DNA from: an uncultured Alphaproteobacteria bacterium
GTDB lineage: Bacteria; Pseudomonadota; Alphaproteobacteria; HIMB59; GCA-002718135
Reading direction: 5' to 3'
Assembly (NCBI GenBank): GCA_902576125.1
Contig: CACGUF010000011.1
Location: forward strand, 1 to 40,944
Length of the DNA stretch: 40,944 nucleotides
The first letter of the stretch is position 1. Each line of letters begins with the position of its first letter. Position numbers and translations under genes: made by a program. Shown here piece by piece: positions 17,436 to 24,899 of this stretch. Under the pieces are notes generated by a model that saw only the letters and a program-made list of their open reading frames with translations, was not told where the DNA came from and did not search any database.

Positions 17436-18470
17436 TTAAGATAAAGAGCCCTCAAAACCTTTTAATACATTAACTGTATTAATGCCTATTTCCTTAATTG
17501 CGTATCCACCTTCCATTACAAATAAAGTTGGCAAATTGCATGAAGCTATTTTTTTTCCAATATCAAAAAAATCGTCACTTTTTAACTTAAAAAAACTAAT
17601 GGGATCTTTTTCATACGTATCAACACCTAAAGAAATTAACAATGCATCGGGTTGATAAGATTGAATTTTTTCTATGGCATCATCAAGAGTTCTTGTCCAT
17701 TCAGTATAAGGTGTTCCAGGTTGCATTGGATAGTTAATATTAAAACCCTCCCCTGCTCCATGGCCCTTTTCATTAGCATGACCAAGAAAATGTGGAAATG
17801 CCTCCTTAGGATCTCCATGAAGTGATGCAAAGTAAACATCTGGTCGATCATAAAATATTGCTTGCGTTCCATTTCCATGATGAAAATCCACGTCCAAAAT
17901 AAAAATTTTCTTAGCACCTTTTTCAATTAATCTTTCTGATGCGATAGCAACGTTATTAAAAAAACAATATCCACCATACTGATCTTTAGATGCATGATGG
18001 CCTGGGGGTCGACATAAAGCAAATAAACTTTTTTCCTTTTCCAGCATATCAGTTGCTGTCAAAACAACTTTTACAGCTTCATAAGCTCCTTCAACTGTAC
18101 CTTCACTAATTGATGTTTCATTAGCAAGAGCATAATAACCAAGTTTGCCTTCAATAAAATTAGGAATAACATCTGAAGGCATCGATCGACTTGGCCAAAC
18201 AGTTGGAATAGCCTCACCTCCTAAGCCAAGTTTTAACCATTCTTTCCAAGCAACATTCAAAAATTCAACATAGTGCTTATCATGAACTTTAAAAATTATG
18301 TCTGTATTTATATTTACTGGGTCCATAATCGGTCCAAGATCTCGTTCTTTAATTGCATTAATAATAAATTCCATTCGCTCTGGTCTTTCAAATGGCTGCA
18401 CCAGTTCGCCCCCATACAATTCTGTTTTTGAATTACGAAGAATATGATTTTTTGAATAAATTGTTTTCAT
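17436..18470 (-). CDS. aphA: Acetylpolyamine amidohydrolase (class II HDAC-like)
   Basis: A 344-residue zinc deacetylase of the arginase/HDAC fold that removes acetyl groups from acetylputrescine, acetylcadaverine or acetylspermidine. Catalytic residues fall at the same numbers as I recall for Mycoplana ramosa APAH: His158 and His159 in PPGHHAS, zinc ligands Asp195 and His197 in DVDFHHGNG and Asp284 in GVDTYEKDP, and Tyr323 in EGGYA. The specificity-loop glutamates (IEGKLGYY and NETSIS) also appear conserved. The N-terminal HxLRNxKTELYGGELV is APAH-typical and excludes AcuC. It is the last gene of the (-) amine operon, 6 bases after the DMT permease gene. Confidence 0.92.
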   Translation of the reverse strand: MKTIYSKNHILRNSKTELYGGELVQPFERPERMEFIINAIKERDLGPIMDPVNINTDIIFKVHDKHYVEFLNVAWKEWLKLGLGGEAIPTVWPSRSMPSDVIPNFIEGKLGYYALANETSISEGTVEGAYEAVKVVLTATDMLEKEKSLFALCRPPGHHASKDQYGGYCFFNNVAIASERLIEKGAKKIFILDVDFHHGNGTQAIFYDRPDVYFASLHGDPKEAFPHFLGHANEKGHGAGEGFNINYPMQPGTPYTEWTRTLDDAIEKIQSYQPDALLISLGVDTYEKDPISFFKLKSDDFFDIGKKIASCNLPTLFVMEGGYAIKEIGINTVNVLKGFEGSLS

Positions 18471-18476
18471 TATCTA

Positions 18477-19379
18477 TTATTCGATTGGTATATTTTTAAT
18501 TCTATATTGTTGATTTCCTATCATAAAAATAGATATACCAATTAATAGCGTACTAATAAATTTTATAAAAGTAAATGTTTCTCCAAAAATAAGAAATCCC
18601 CACAAGAAACCTGCAGGCATAACTAAATATGAACTTAGATTAACAAAAACAGCACCTACTTTATTTAAAATATAAAAAAATAACCATACTTCAATAAAAG
18701 TTACAAACGCTAATATCCAGAAACTTGGAACAGTAAGCCATTGGTAATGATCGTATAATTTATTGCCATAAAAAATTGATAGAAGAATGACAAAGATTAA
18801 AGATGCAATAGATTCCCCAAATGCTACTTGTGTTGAGTCAAGGTTTCTAGGCCAAAATTTTTCCATAAAAATAGCATCAAATGCATAAGATAATGGAATG
18901 ATTAAAGCATAAACAGCCCAAATATTTGCTGATGTATTATTATAGTTATTTCCATATAATAAAATTACAAGACCAACTAATCCTGATAAAGTTCCTATTA
19001 GCAACTTAGTGGTTACATTTAATAGTCTAAATATCCAAATAACGAAAAGAGTAAAAACAGGAACAACTGATATAATTAATGTTAATATTCCTGCTTCAAT
19101 TTTAGGGGCAACAACAAATTCGACACTTAAAGGGATTACATAAGCAAGCATACCTGCAACAGAAAAGAATAGAGATTTTTTAAATGTGAATTTAAAAAGT
19201 TTTTTTTGAAAAAATAATAGAATAAAAAATAAAACACAAAGCACAGCTAACAAAGAAACTAAAATAGTTAATGGACTATCATCGGCTTCAACTAATTTAA
19301 CTAAAGAGAAGTGTAATGCCCATAATGAAGATAAGACAAATAGTAGCGCTATATTTTTATATTCTTCTAATTTTTCCAT
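18477..19379 (-). CDS. EamA/DMT-superfamily permease
   Basis: A 300-residue protein with about ten hydrophobic segments in two five-helix halves, typical of the drug/metabolite transporter superfamily. The second half starts near NIWAVYALIIPLSYAFDAIF (about residue 150). It starts immediately after the amidase stop with no spacer and is followed 6 bases later by the acetylpolyamine amidohydrolase. This placement suggests it moves an amine, amide or acetylated product across the inner membrane, either importing an extra substrate or exporting an overflow product. Direction and substrate are not readable from the sequence. Confidence 0.85.
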   Translation of the reverse strand: MEKLEEYKNIALLFVLSSLWALHFSLVKLVEADDSPLTILVSLLAVLCVLFFILLFFQKKLFKFTFKKSLFFSVAGMLAYVIPLSVEFVVAPKIEAGILTLIISVVPVFTLFVIWIFRLLNVTTKLLIGTLSGLVGLVILLYGNNYNNTSANIWAVYALIIPLSYAFDAIFMEKFWPRNLDSTQVAFGESIASLIFVILLSIFYGNKLYDHYQWLTVPSFWILAFVTFIEVWLFFYILNKVGAVFVNLSSYLVMPAGFLWGFLIFGETFTFIKFISTLLIGISIFMIGNQQYRIKNIPIE

Positions 19380-20816
19380 TCAAAGCTTGGGTCGATTATC
19401 TTTATCAAATAACCATGAAATAGATTTTTCATAACCCAACGATACTCTAAAAACTGTATTATCATCATAAGCTTTGCCAATAATTTGCATTCCCGTTGGA
19501 ACTCCATTTGAAGCAAATCCTGTTGGCGCTGACATAACCGGTAATCTTGACAACATATTAAATGGTGTTGTTAACCACATTGATTCATCTCCTGTTTCTT
19601 CAGTTCTTCTAACTTCTTCATTAAAGTCATAATTAAGATTTGGATAACCATGATCTGCTGGAATACCTGTTACTGCATTTGTAGGACATATAAAAACATC
19701 ATATTTGTCAAATATAGGTCCAAACTTGGCATATGCATCCCAAGCAACATTATTGCAATGAACTAATTCACTAAGAGTTTTTTCTTTACTAGCTTCAATA
19801 AATTTTTGCGTATAAGCGCAAAGAAGTTCTTCTTTTCCCTTTGAAATTTCTTTAAGACTCGTTCCCCATAAAGCAGTCAGATAAGTTCCTGCTGCATCCA
19901 AAATATTGTCTGGCAATTTTAGATCAACATATTCAACTGTTGCTCCGTTTTCCTCGAGTAGATTGAGGGCATTTTTCATATTGGTAACAATGTCATCCTC
20001 AACTTCAAATCCACATAAATGATCTGACCAAGCAATTTTAATATTTTTTAAATTTGAATTTCCATCAAAATCTTCTGGTTTCGGCATACTTGCAATATCT
20101 TGATTATGCATACCAGCAGTGGATAACTGCATTAAAATGATATCTTCAACACTACGTGCCATAGGACCTGAGTGACTGTAATAATCTAGATTGCCATATG
20201 GCACTTCAGGATTTCTTCCATAGGGAGGTTTGTATCCAAAAACACCACAAGCAGCTGCAGGAATTCTAATTGAACCGCCAATATCAGAACCAGAAGCTAT
20301 GGCGCAAGCTCCAGTCGCAAGAGCTACTCCTGAACCCCCAGATGATCCTCCTGGAGTATATTTCTTATTCCACGGATTAGTTGTTATACCGTGCAGGTCA
20401 GACCAAGTTGTTCCTAATAAACAAAACTCAGGTGTTGTTGTTTTAAATAATGGAATACTTCCTTGATCAAGCAAGCGTTGAATATAAACATCAGTATAAT
20501 TATCAATCCTATCTTTAAAAATTTTAGAACTACTTGATCGACAAGAATTCTTAAAAGCGAATTCTTCTTTAATAGCAAAAGGGATTCCTTCTAAAAGTCT
20601 TGGTTCTTGAGCATTGTCTAAAAAAACTCTCTCAGACTGTAGTGCTAAATCTATTGCTTGTTTTTCAAAAAAATCTGTGAAAGCATTACACTCTTTTTGT
20701 ATTTGATTTGCTCTTTCTAATGATGCTTTAGTAACTTCTACCGGAGATAATTCTTTCGACTTAAAAGCCTTTAATAATTTTTTTCCACTCCAGTATAAAA
20801 AATCTTGATCACTCAT
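19380..20816 (-). CDS. Amidase-signature hydrolase
   Basis: A 478-residue amidase-signature enzyme with the Ser-cisSer-Lys triad: Lys83 in FAIKEEF, cis-Ser158 in PGGSSGGSG and nucleophile Ser182 in SDIGGSIR, with the usual 24-residue spacing between the two serines. It is too short to suggest extra domains and GatA is unlikely without GatB/GatC. It probably hydrolyses a small amide or acylated amine feeding the amine-oxidation operon. The ATG lies 8 bases after a strong terminator that follows potD, with no recognisable Shine-Dalgarno, so expression depends on read-through. The stop abuts the next gene's ATG. Confidence 0.9.
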   Translation of the reverse strand: MSDQDFLYWSGKKLLKAFKSKELSPVEVTKASLERANQIQKECNAFTDFFEKQAIDLALQSERVFLDNAQEPRLLEGIPFAIKEEFAFKNSCRSSSSKIFKDRIDNYTDVYIQRLLDQGSIPLFKTTTPEFCLLGTTWSDLHGITTNPWNKKYTPGGSSGGSGVALATGACAIASGSDIGGSIRIPAAACGVFGYKPPYGRNPEVPYGNLDYYSHSGPMARSVEDIILMQLSTAGMHNQDIASMPKPEDFDGNSNLKNIKIAWSDHLCGFEVEDDIVTNMKNALNLLEENGATVEYVDLKLPDNILDAAGTYLTALWGTSLKEISKGKEELLCAYTQKFIEASKEKTLSELVHCNNVAWDAYAKFGPIFDKYDVFICPTNAVTGIPADHGYPNLNYDFNEEVRRTEETGDESMWLTTPFNMLSRLPVMSAPTGFASNGVPTGMQIIGKAYDDNTVFRVSLGYEKSISWLFDKDNRPKL

Positions 20817-20824
20817 ATATAAAT

Positions 20825-20862
20825 AAAAAAACCCATTGATGTAAAATCAATGGGTTTTTTTT
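20825..20862 (-). terminator. Intrinsic terminator after potD (symmetrical)
   Basis: A perfect stem (ACCCATTGAT at 20831-20840 with ATCAATGGGT at 20846-20855, extended by A/T pairs on both sides) encloses a 5-base loop at 20841-20845. T-runs follow on both strands, so it could work in either direction. It lies between the potD stop and the amidase start. Confidence 0.9.
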
Positions 20863-20872
20863 AGTTTAATTT

Positions 20873-21916
20873 TTACTGCATTAATTTAGTCCAAACTTTA
20901 TCAATAAGAGCTTGAGACTCTTTATTACAAGCTTGACCAAATTTAACAGGTATACCATCTGGTACCTGAATGTTAGTTGCATTTTTCATATCATCAGAAA
21001 GATATTTAGCAGATTCAGGAATTGCATTTGCATAAGCAGCAAAGTTAGATAACATTGCCATATTTTCAGGATGCATAACAAAATTCATAAAAGCTTTTGC
21101 TTCTTCCACGTTTTTTGCACCTTTAGGCATAACTAAACTATCAAACCATCCAACAACTCCTTCTTTAGGATAAGCATAAGTAAGGTCATCAACACCTTCC
21201 CATTTTCCAACCTGACTATATCCATCCCAATGTGCATGCATAATTACTTCACCACTCATCAAACGTTCGTTGATTCCCTCAGAAGAATAAACTGCCACAC
21301 ATTTTTTTTGTTCAATTAGGAGATCCATAACTGCTTGCATTTCATTAGGATCTTCAGAGCAAAAACTGGATCCTAATGCTAAGTGAGCCATATTTACAAC
21401 CTCCTCAGGAGATTTAAATACTGCTACTTTGCCACATACTTCATCTGACGGCTTAAAAAATTCCATCATTGATGAACCATTTCCAGAATAAGAGTCAGCT
21501 CTGTATGCCCAGCTAGCAGAACCCATCTGCCATGGAGTTGAGTAATCTTGGTTTGGATCAAAAGATGGTCCTTGAAATTGATCAGCTACATATTTGTAGT
21601 TGGGCATATCTTTAATACCATCTACTTTTTCAATTAAGCCCTCTTTGATCATGATTTCTACGAAATGTTGTGATGGAACTGCAAGATCATATCCTGTTGA
21701 ACCACCTCCTGCCTGTAATTTAGCAAGAAGGGTCTCGTTTGAATCATAAGTATCAACTGTAACTGAAATTCCTGTTTCTTTTTCAAATTTTTCAATGAGA
21801 TCTTCTGGTGTATAATCTGCCCAGTTGTACAAATTTAATTTGCCTGCAGCAAATACACTTGTACTAAAAAATAAAAAAGAAATTGAAACTAATATTTTTA
21901 ATAGCTTCCCTTTCAT
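20873..21916 (-). CDS. potD: Polyamine ABC transporter substrate-binding protein (PotD/PotF-like)
   Basis: A 347-residue periplasmic protein with a signal peptide cleaved after VFA (residue 23), leaving AGKLNLYNWADYTPEDLI, the hallmark N-terminus of PotD/PotF proteins. Later segments YDLAVPSQHFVEIMIKEGLI and MPNYKYV also match. A strong Shine-Dalgarno (AGGAGG) is 4 bases from the ATG. It is the fourth transporter gene after potA-potB-potC and is separated from potC by 118 bases, possibly to allow separate expression. Several Cys residues (EVCGKV, SSFCSED, KKCVAV, QACNKE) may form disulfides. The ligand could be putrescine, spermidine or a related diamine such as an acetylated form. Confidence 0.9.
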   Translation of the reverse strand: MKGKLLKILVSISFLFFSTSVFAAGKLNLYNWADYTPEDLIEKFEKETGISVTVDTYDSNETLLAKLQAGGGSTGYDLAVPSQHFVEIMIKEGLIEKVDGIKDMPNYKYVADQFQGPSFDPNQDYSTPWQMGSASWAYRADSYSGNGSSMMEFFKPSDEVCGKVAVFKSPEEVVNMAHLALGSSFCSEDPNEMQAVMDLLIEQKKCVAVYSSEGINERLMSGEVIMHAHWDGYSQVGKWEGVDDLTYAYPKEGVVGWFDSLVMPKGAKNVEEAKAFMNFVMHPENMAMLSNFAAYANAIPESAKYLSDDMKNATNIQVPDGIPVKFGQACNKESQALIDKVWTKLMQ

Positions 21917-21972
21917 GTATCCTCCTATTTGTTTTGGTTAAAAAAACTTTTAAAATTCTGATATATTAAACT

Positions 21973-21991
21973 GTAAAAATAGAATTTTTAC
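21973..21991 (-). other. Hairpin in the potC-potD gap
   Basis: A perfect 8-base inverted repeat (GTAAAAAT / ATTTTTAC) with a 3-base loop lies between potC and potD. It is A/T-only except for its end pair and lacks a following T-run on the (-) strand, so it is a poor terminator. It may be an RNA-processing or stability element that raises potD mRNA, or chance. Confidence 0.3.
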
Positions 21992-22034
21992 TAGTTAAAT
22001 TTTCCAAAAATCCCTAAAAATTTCAACTAAAATA

Positions 22035-22847
22035 CTAATTTTTTATTTTTCTATTAAAAAACCAATAAAGTGTAACAATAAATATAGAAAATGCTAACAT
22101 CAGACTTGATACTGCATTTACCTCAGGGGATACGCCCATCTTAACCATACTATATATGTATACAGGTAAAGTTGTTGCACCACCTCCAGCAACCATTAAT
22201 GTAATTATAAAATCATCAATAGATATTACAAACGCTAACATGAAACCTGATAAAATGCCTGGGGTTAGTAGAGGTAAAGTAATTGTTTTAAATGTAGATG
22301 TTTTATCAGAATACAAATCTCGTGCAGCTAATTCTAAATTAGGATCCATTGCCTCCAAAGCAGCTTTAATTGGCATAAATGCAAATGGTATGCAAAATAC
22401 TGTATGAGCGATTATAACATTAATAAGTCCAAGATTAATACCAAGAGATGCAAAGAAAATTAATGTAGCAACTGCTGTAACAATTTCAGGAACCATTAAA
22501 GGTAATGTGATTAAACCACTACTAAATTCTCTAAAACGAAATTCTCCACCTCTTACTAGTGCAAGTGCTGAAAAAGTTGCAATTATAGTCGCTAACGGAG
22601 CTGCAGCAAAAGCAACTATAAAAGAATTTATTGTTGCTGTTTGAATATCATCATTTGAAAATAATTTAGCATACCAACGAAATGAAAAACCAGTCCATAT
22701 CATTGCAAACTTACTTGAGTTAAAGCTGTAACAAACTAAGATAAAAATAGGTATGTATAGAAAGCCAAAAAATATTGCAGTCCAACCTCCAAAGCCTGGA
22801 AAATTCCAAACATAACGAAATTTTGTTTTCTTATTTTTGGTTTGCAT
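22035..22847 (-). CDS. potC: Polyamine ABC transporter permease PotC
   Basis: A 270-residue inner-membrane permease with about six hydrophobic helices. The EAA loop reads LELAARDLYSDKTSTFKTI followed by TLPLLTPGI near residues 170-198. The SIDDFIITLMVAGGG segment in the last third is a PotC/PotI signature. It begins 17 bases inside the end of potB, so the two permeases are translationally coupled and should form the heterodimeric channel with PotA. A 118-base gap with a small hairpin separates it from potD downstream. Confidence 0.92.
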   Translation of the reverse strand: MQTKNKKTKFRYVWNFPGFGGWTAIFFGFLYIPIFILVCYSFNSSKFAMIWTGFSFRWYAKLFSNDDIQTATINSFIVAFAAAPLATIIATFSALALVRGGEFRFREFSSGLITLPLMVPEIVTAVATLIFFASLGINLGLINVIIAHTVFCIPFAFMPIKAALEAMDPNLELAARDLYSDKTSTFKTITLPLLTPGILSGFMLAFVISIDDFIITLMVAGGGATTLPVYIYSMVKMGVSPEVNAVSSLMLAFSIFIVTLYWFFNRKIKN

Positions 22848-23739
22848 ATTCTCTGTGCTTTCTGTTTAAACGAGCATTAAATATTAAAACCAAGATTACC
22901 AAAGCCAATAAAAACATTGCCATTGCGGCACCAAAAGGCCAGTTTCTTGCATAAGAAAACTGAAACTGAATTAACGATCCTAATAATAATTTTTTTCCAC
23001 CCCCTAGTAAATCGGGTGCAATAAATGCTCCTAAACAAGGTACAAAAACCAAAATACTTCCACCAATTATTCCTGGCATTGATAGTGGTAAGATAATTTT
23101 ACGAATTAGTTCTATTCGATTTGAATATAGATCTGTTGCTGCCTCTAGAAGTCGTAAATCCATTTTCTCCATCGAAGCATATATTGGTAGAACCATTAAT
23201 GGTAAATAAGAATAAACTAACCCAATAAGTATAGCACTATTAGTGTACATTAAATTTAGAGAACTTTCCTCGTCTAACAAACCAAAAAAATTAAAAGAGG
23301 ATTCTATCACGCCACCCTTACCTAATATTATAATCCAAGCAAAAGTTCTGATTAATAGGTTTGTCCAAAAAGGAATAGTTACAAGAAAGATTAATATATT
23401 TTTTACTCTGTCAGACTGTCTTGAAATAAAGTACGCGGCAGGAAAACCAATTAAAAGCGATAAAAATGTTGCAGCTAGAGCCAACATAAAAGATCTGGCA
23501 ATAATAATCAAATATGCAGGATTAAATTCTATTTCATCAAATAGATTGGTATCAAATAAAATTTGTCGATAGCCACTAAGACTAAATTTAAAATGAACAC
23601 CTCCGTAGACATTTGATTCCATCAAAGAAACTACTGCCATAACCAACAAAGGGCCAATCATAAAAATTCCAATAACTATCCATAAAGGCAATAAAGATAA
23701 TATTCTATTTTGGGTTTTATTTTCTCCCTGAATATTCAT
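22831..23739 (-). CDS. potB: Polyamine ABC transporter permease PotB
   Basis: A 302-residue permease with about six membrane helices. Family segments include RSFMLALAATFLSLLIGFPAAYFISR, IPFWTNLLIRTFAW and the EAA loop RLLEAATDLYSNRIELIRKI followed by ILPLSMPGI. The C-terminal GGGKKLLLGSLIQFQF segment matches PotB/PotH. It overlaps the potA stop by one base (TAATG) and runs 17 bases into potC. Together with PotA, PotC and PotD it makes a complete polyamine importer, unlike the sugar importer at 5234-8352 which lacks an ATPase. Confidence 0.92.
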   Translation of the reverse strand: MNIQGENKTQNRILSLLPLWIVIGIFMIGPLLVMAVVSLMESNVYGGVHFKFSLSGYRQILFDTNLFDEIEFNPAYLIIIARSFMLALAATFLSLLIGFPAAYFISRQSDRVKNILIFLVTIPFWTNLLIRTFAWIIILGKGGVIESSFNFFGLLDEESSLNLMYTNSAILIGLVYSYLPLMVLPIYASMEKMDLRLLEAATDLYSNRIELIRKIILPLSMPGIIGGSILVFVPCLGAFIAPDLLGGGKKLLLGSLIQFQFSYARNWPFGAAMAMFLLALVILVLIFNARLNRKHREYANQK

Positions 23740-24818
23740 TAGTCAATAACCTGAGCACTTTCTTTTGGAAAATGAATATCAACGTAATCATCTTTTTTAA
23801 AAACTTTTAAATCTTCAATTGGTAAATTTACATTAATTAATTGATTATTTGATTTTAATTGGATGGTTGCAGCATTACCAAGATAAGTAAATTCAGAAAT
23901 ACTTAGCTGACTTTTATCTTTAGATGATTTTTCTATCTTAATTCTCTCAGGTCTAATAAATATTGTTACTTTATCATTTTGTTTTATGTGAGGGGGTACA
24001 AACAAGTTTAATTCATGCCCAGTATCAAGTTCACAAACACCATTTTCTCCAGGAGTTTTGCAAACACCAGATAATAAATTTGCTTCACCTATAAAATTTG
24101 CAACAAACTTATTGGATGGACTTTCATATATTTGCTCAGGCTCCCCAATTTGTTGTATCTCACCTTCATTAATAACAGCAATACGGTCTGACATTGTTAG
24201 CGCTTCTTCCTGGTCATGCGTAACAAATACAAAGGTAATACCAGTTTCTCTTTGTAAGGTTTTTAATTCAAAACGCATTGCTTGACGAAGCTTTAGATCT
24301 AAAGCAGACAGAGGTTCATCCAAAAGTAACACTTTTGGTTCTGGAGCTAAAGCCCTTGCTAGAGCAACTCTTTGCTGTTGACCTCCAGATAATTGATTAG
24401 GTTTTCTATTGGCATACTCTTTCATTTGAACAAGCTCTAGTACTTCAAAGGTTCTGCTTTCAACCAAACTTGCATCTTTTTTTAGACGTCTAAGACCAAA
24501 AGCGACATTTTCGTATACATTTAAATGGGGGAACAAAGAGTATTGTTGAAAAACTGTATTTACAGGTCTTTTATTTGGAGGAAGGTTTACAATTTCTTGA
24601 TTGAACAAGTTGATTGAACCCTCAGTAATATCTTCAAAACCTGCAATAAGACGAAGTAATGTAGTCTTACCGCAGCCGGAAGGACCAAGCAGTGTAAAAA
24701 ATTCATTATCATAAATAGTTAAGTTTGCGCTCTTTAATGCTTTGGTTTGAGTATTACCACTAGTGTAAATTTTAGTTACATTTCTAACATCAATTGCATT
24801 AACTTTTTTTTCCATCAT
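23739..24818 (-). CDS. potA: Polyamine ABC transporter ATP-binding protein PotA
   Basis: A 359-residue ATPase with Walker A GPSGCGKTT, Q-loop QQYSLFPHL, ABC signature LSGGQQQRVALARAL, Walker B VLLLDEPLSALD and switch His in VTHDQEEAL. A C-terminal TOBE-type domain (from about residue 235) is as in PotA/CysA/UgpC. It drives PotB-PotC. It is the first transporter gene, 81 bases after the amine dehydrogenase, on the same strand. It is the only ABC ATPase in the window, so sharing with the orphan sugar permeases is conceivable but unproven. Confidence 0.94.
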   Translation of the reverse strand: MMEKKVNAIDVRNVTKIYTSGNTQTKALKSANLTIYDNEFFTLLGPSGCGKTTLLRLIAGFEDITEGSINLFNQEIVNLPPNKRPVNTVFQQYSLFPHLNVYENVAFGLRRLKKDASLVESRTFEVLELVQMKEYANRKPNQLSGGQQQRVALARALAPEPKVLLLDEPLSALDLKLRQAMRFELKTLQRETGITFVFVTHDQEEALTMSDRIAVINEGEIQQIGEPEQIYESPSNKFVANFIGEANLLSGVCKTPGENGVCELDTGHELNLFVPPHIKQNDKVTIFIRPERIKIEKSSKDKSQLSISEFTYLGNAATIQLKSNNQLINVNLPIEDLKVFKKDDYVDIHFPKESAQVID

Positions 24819-24899
24819 AATATAAATATTAAAGTTGATGCATACTTAAACACATAGAGAAAAATTTTAAATCAAAAAAAATTTATTTTACGTTTTTTT

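Noticed and set aside
23243-23572. 109-residue + strand open frame inside potB
   Set aside because: It is antisense to a clearly coding permease gene, with low-complexity content and no ribosome site.
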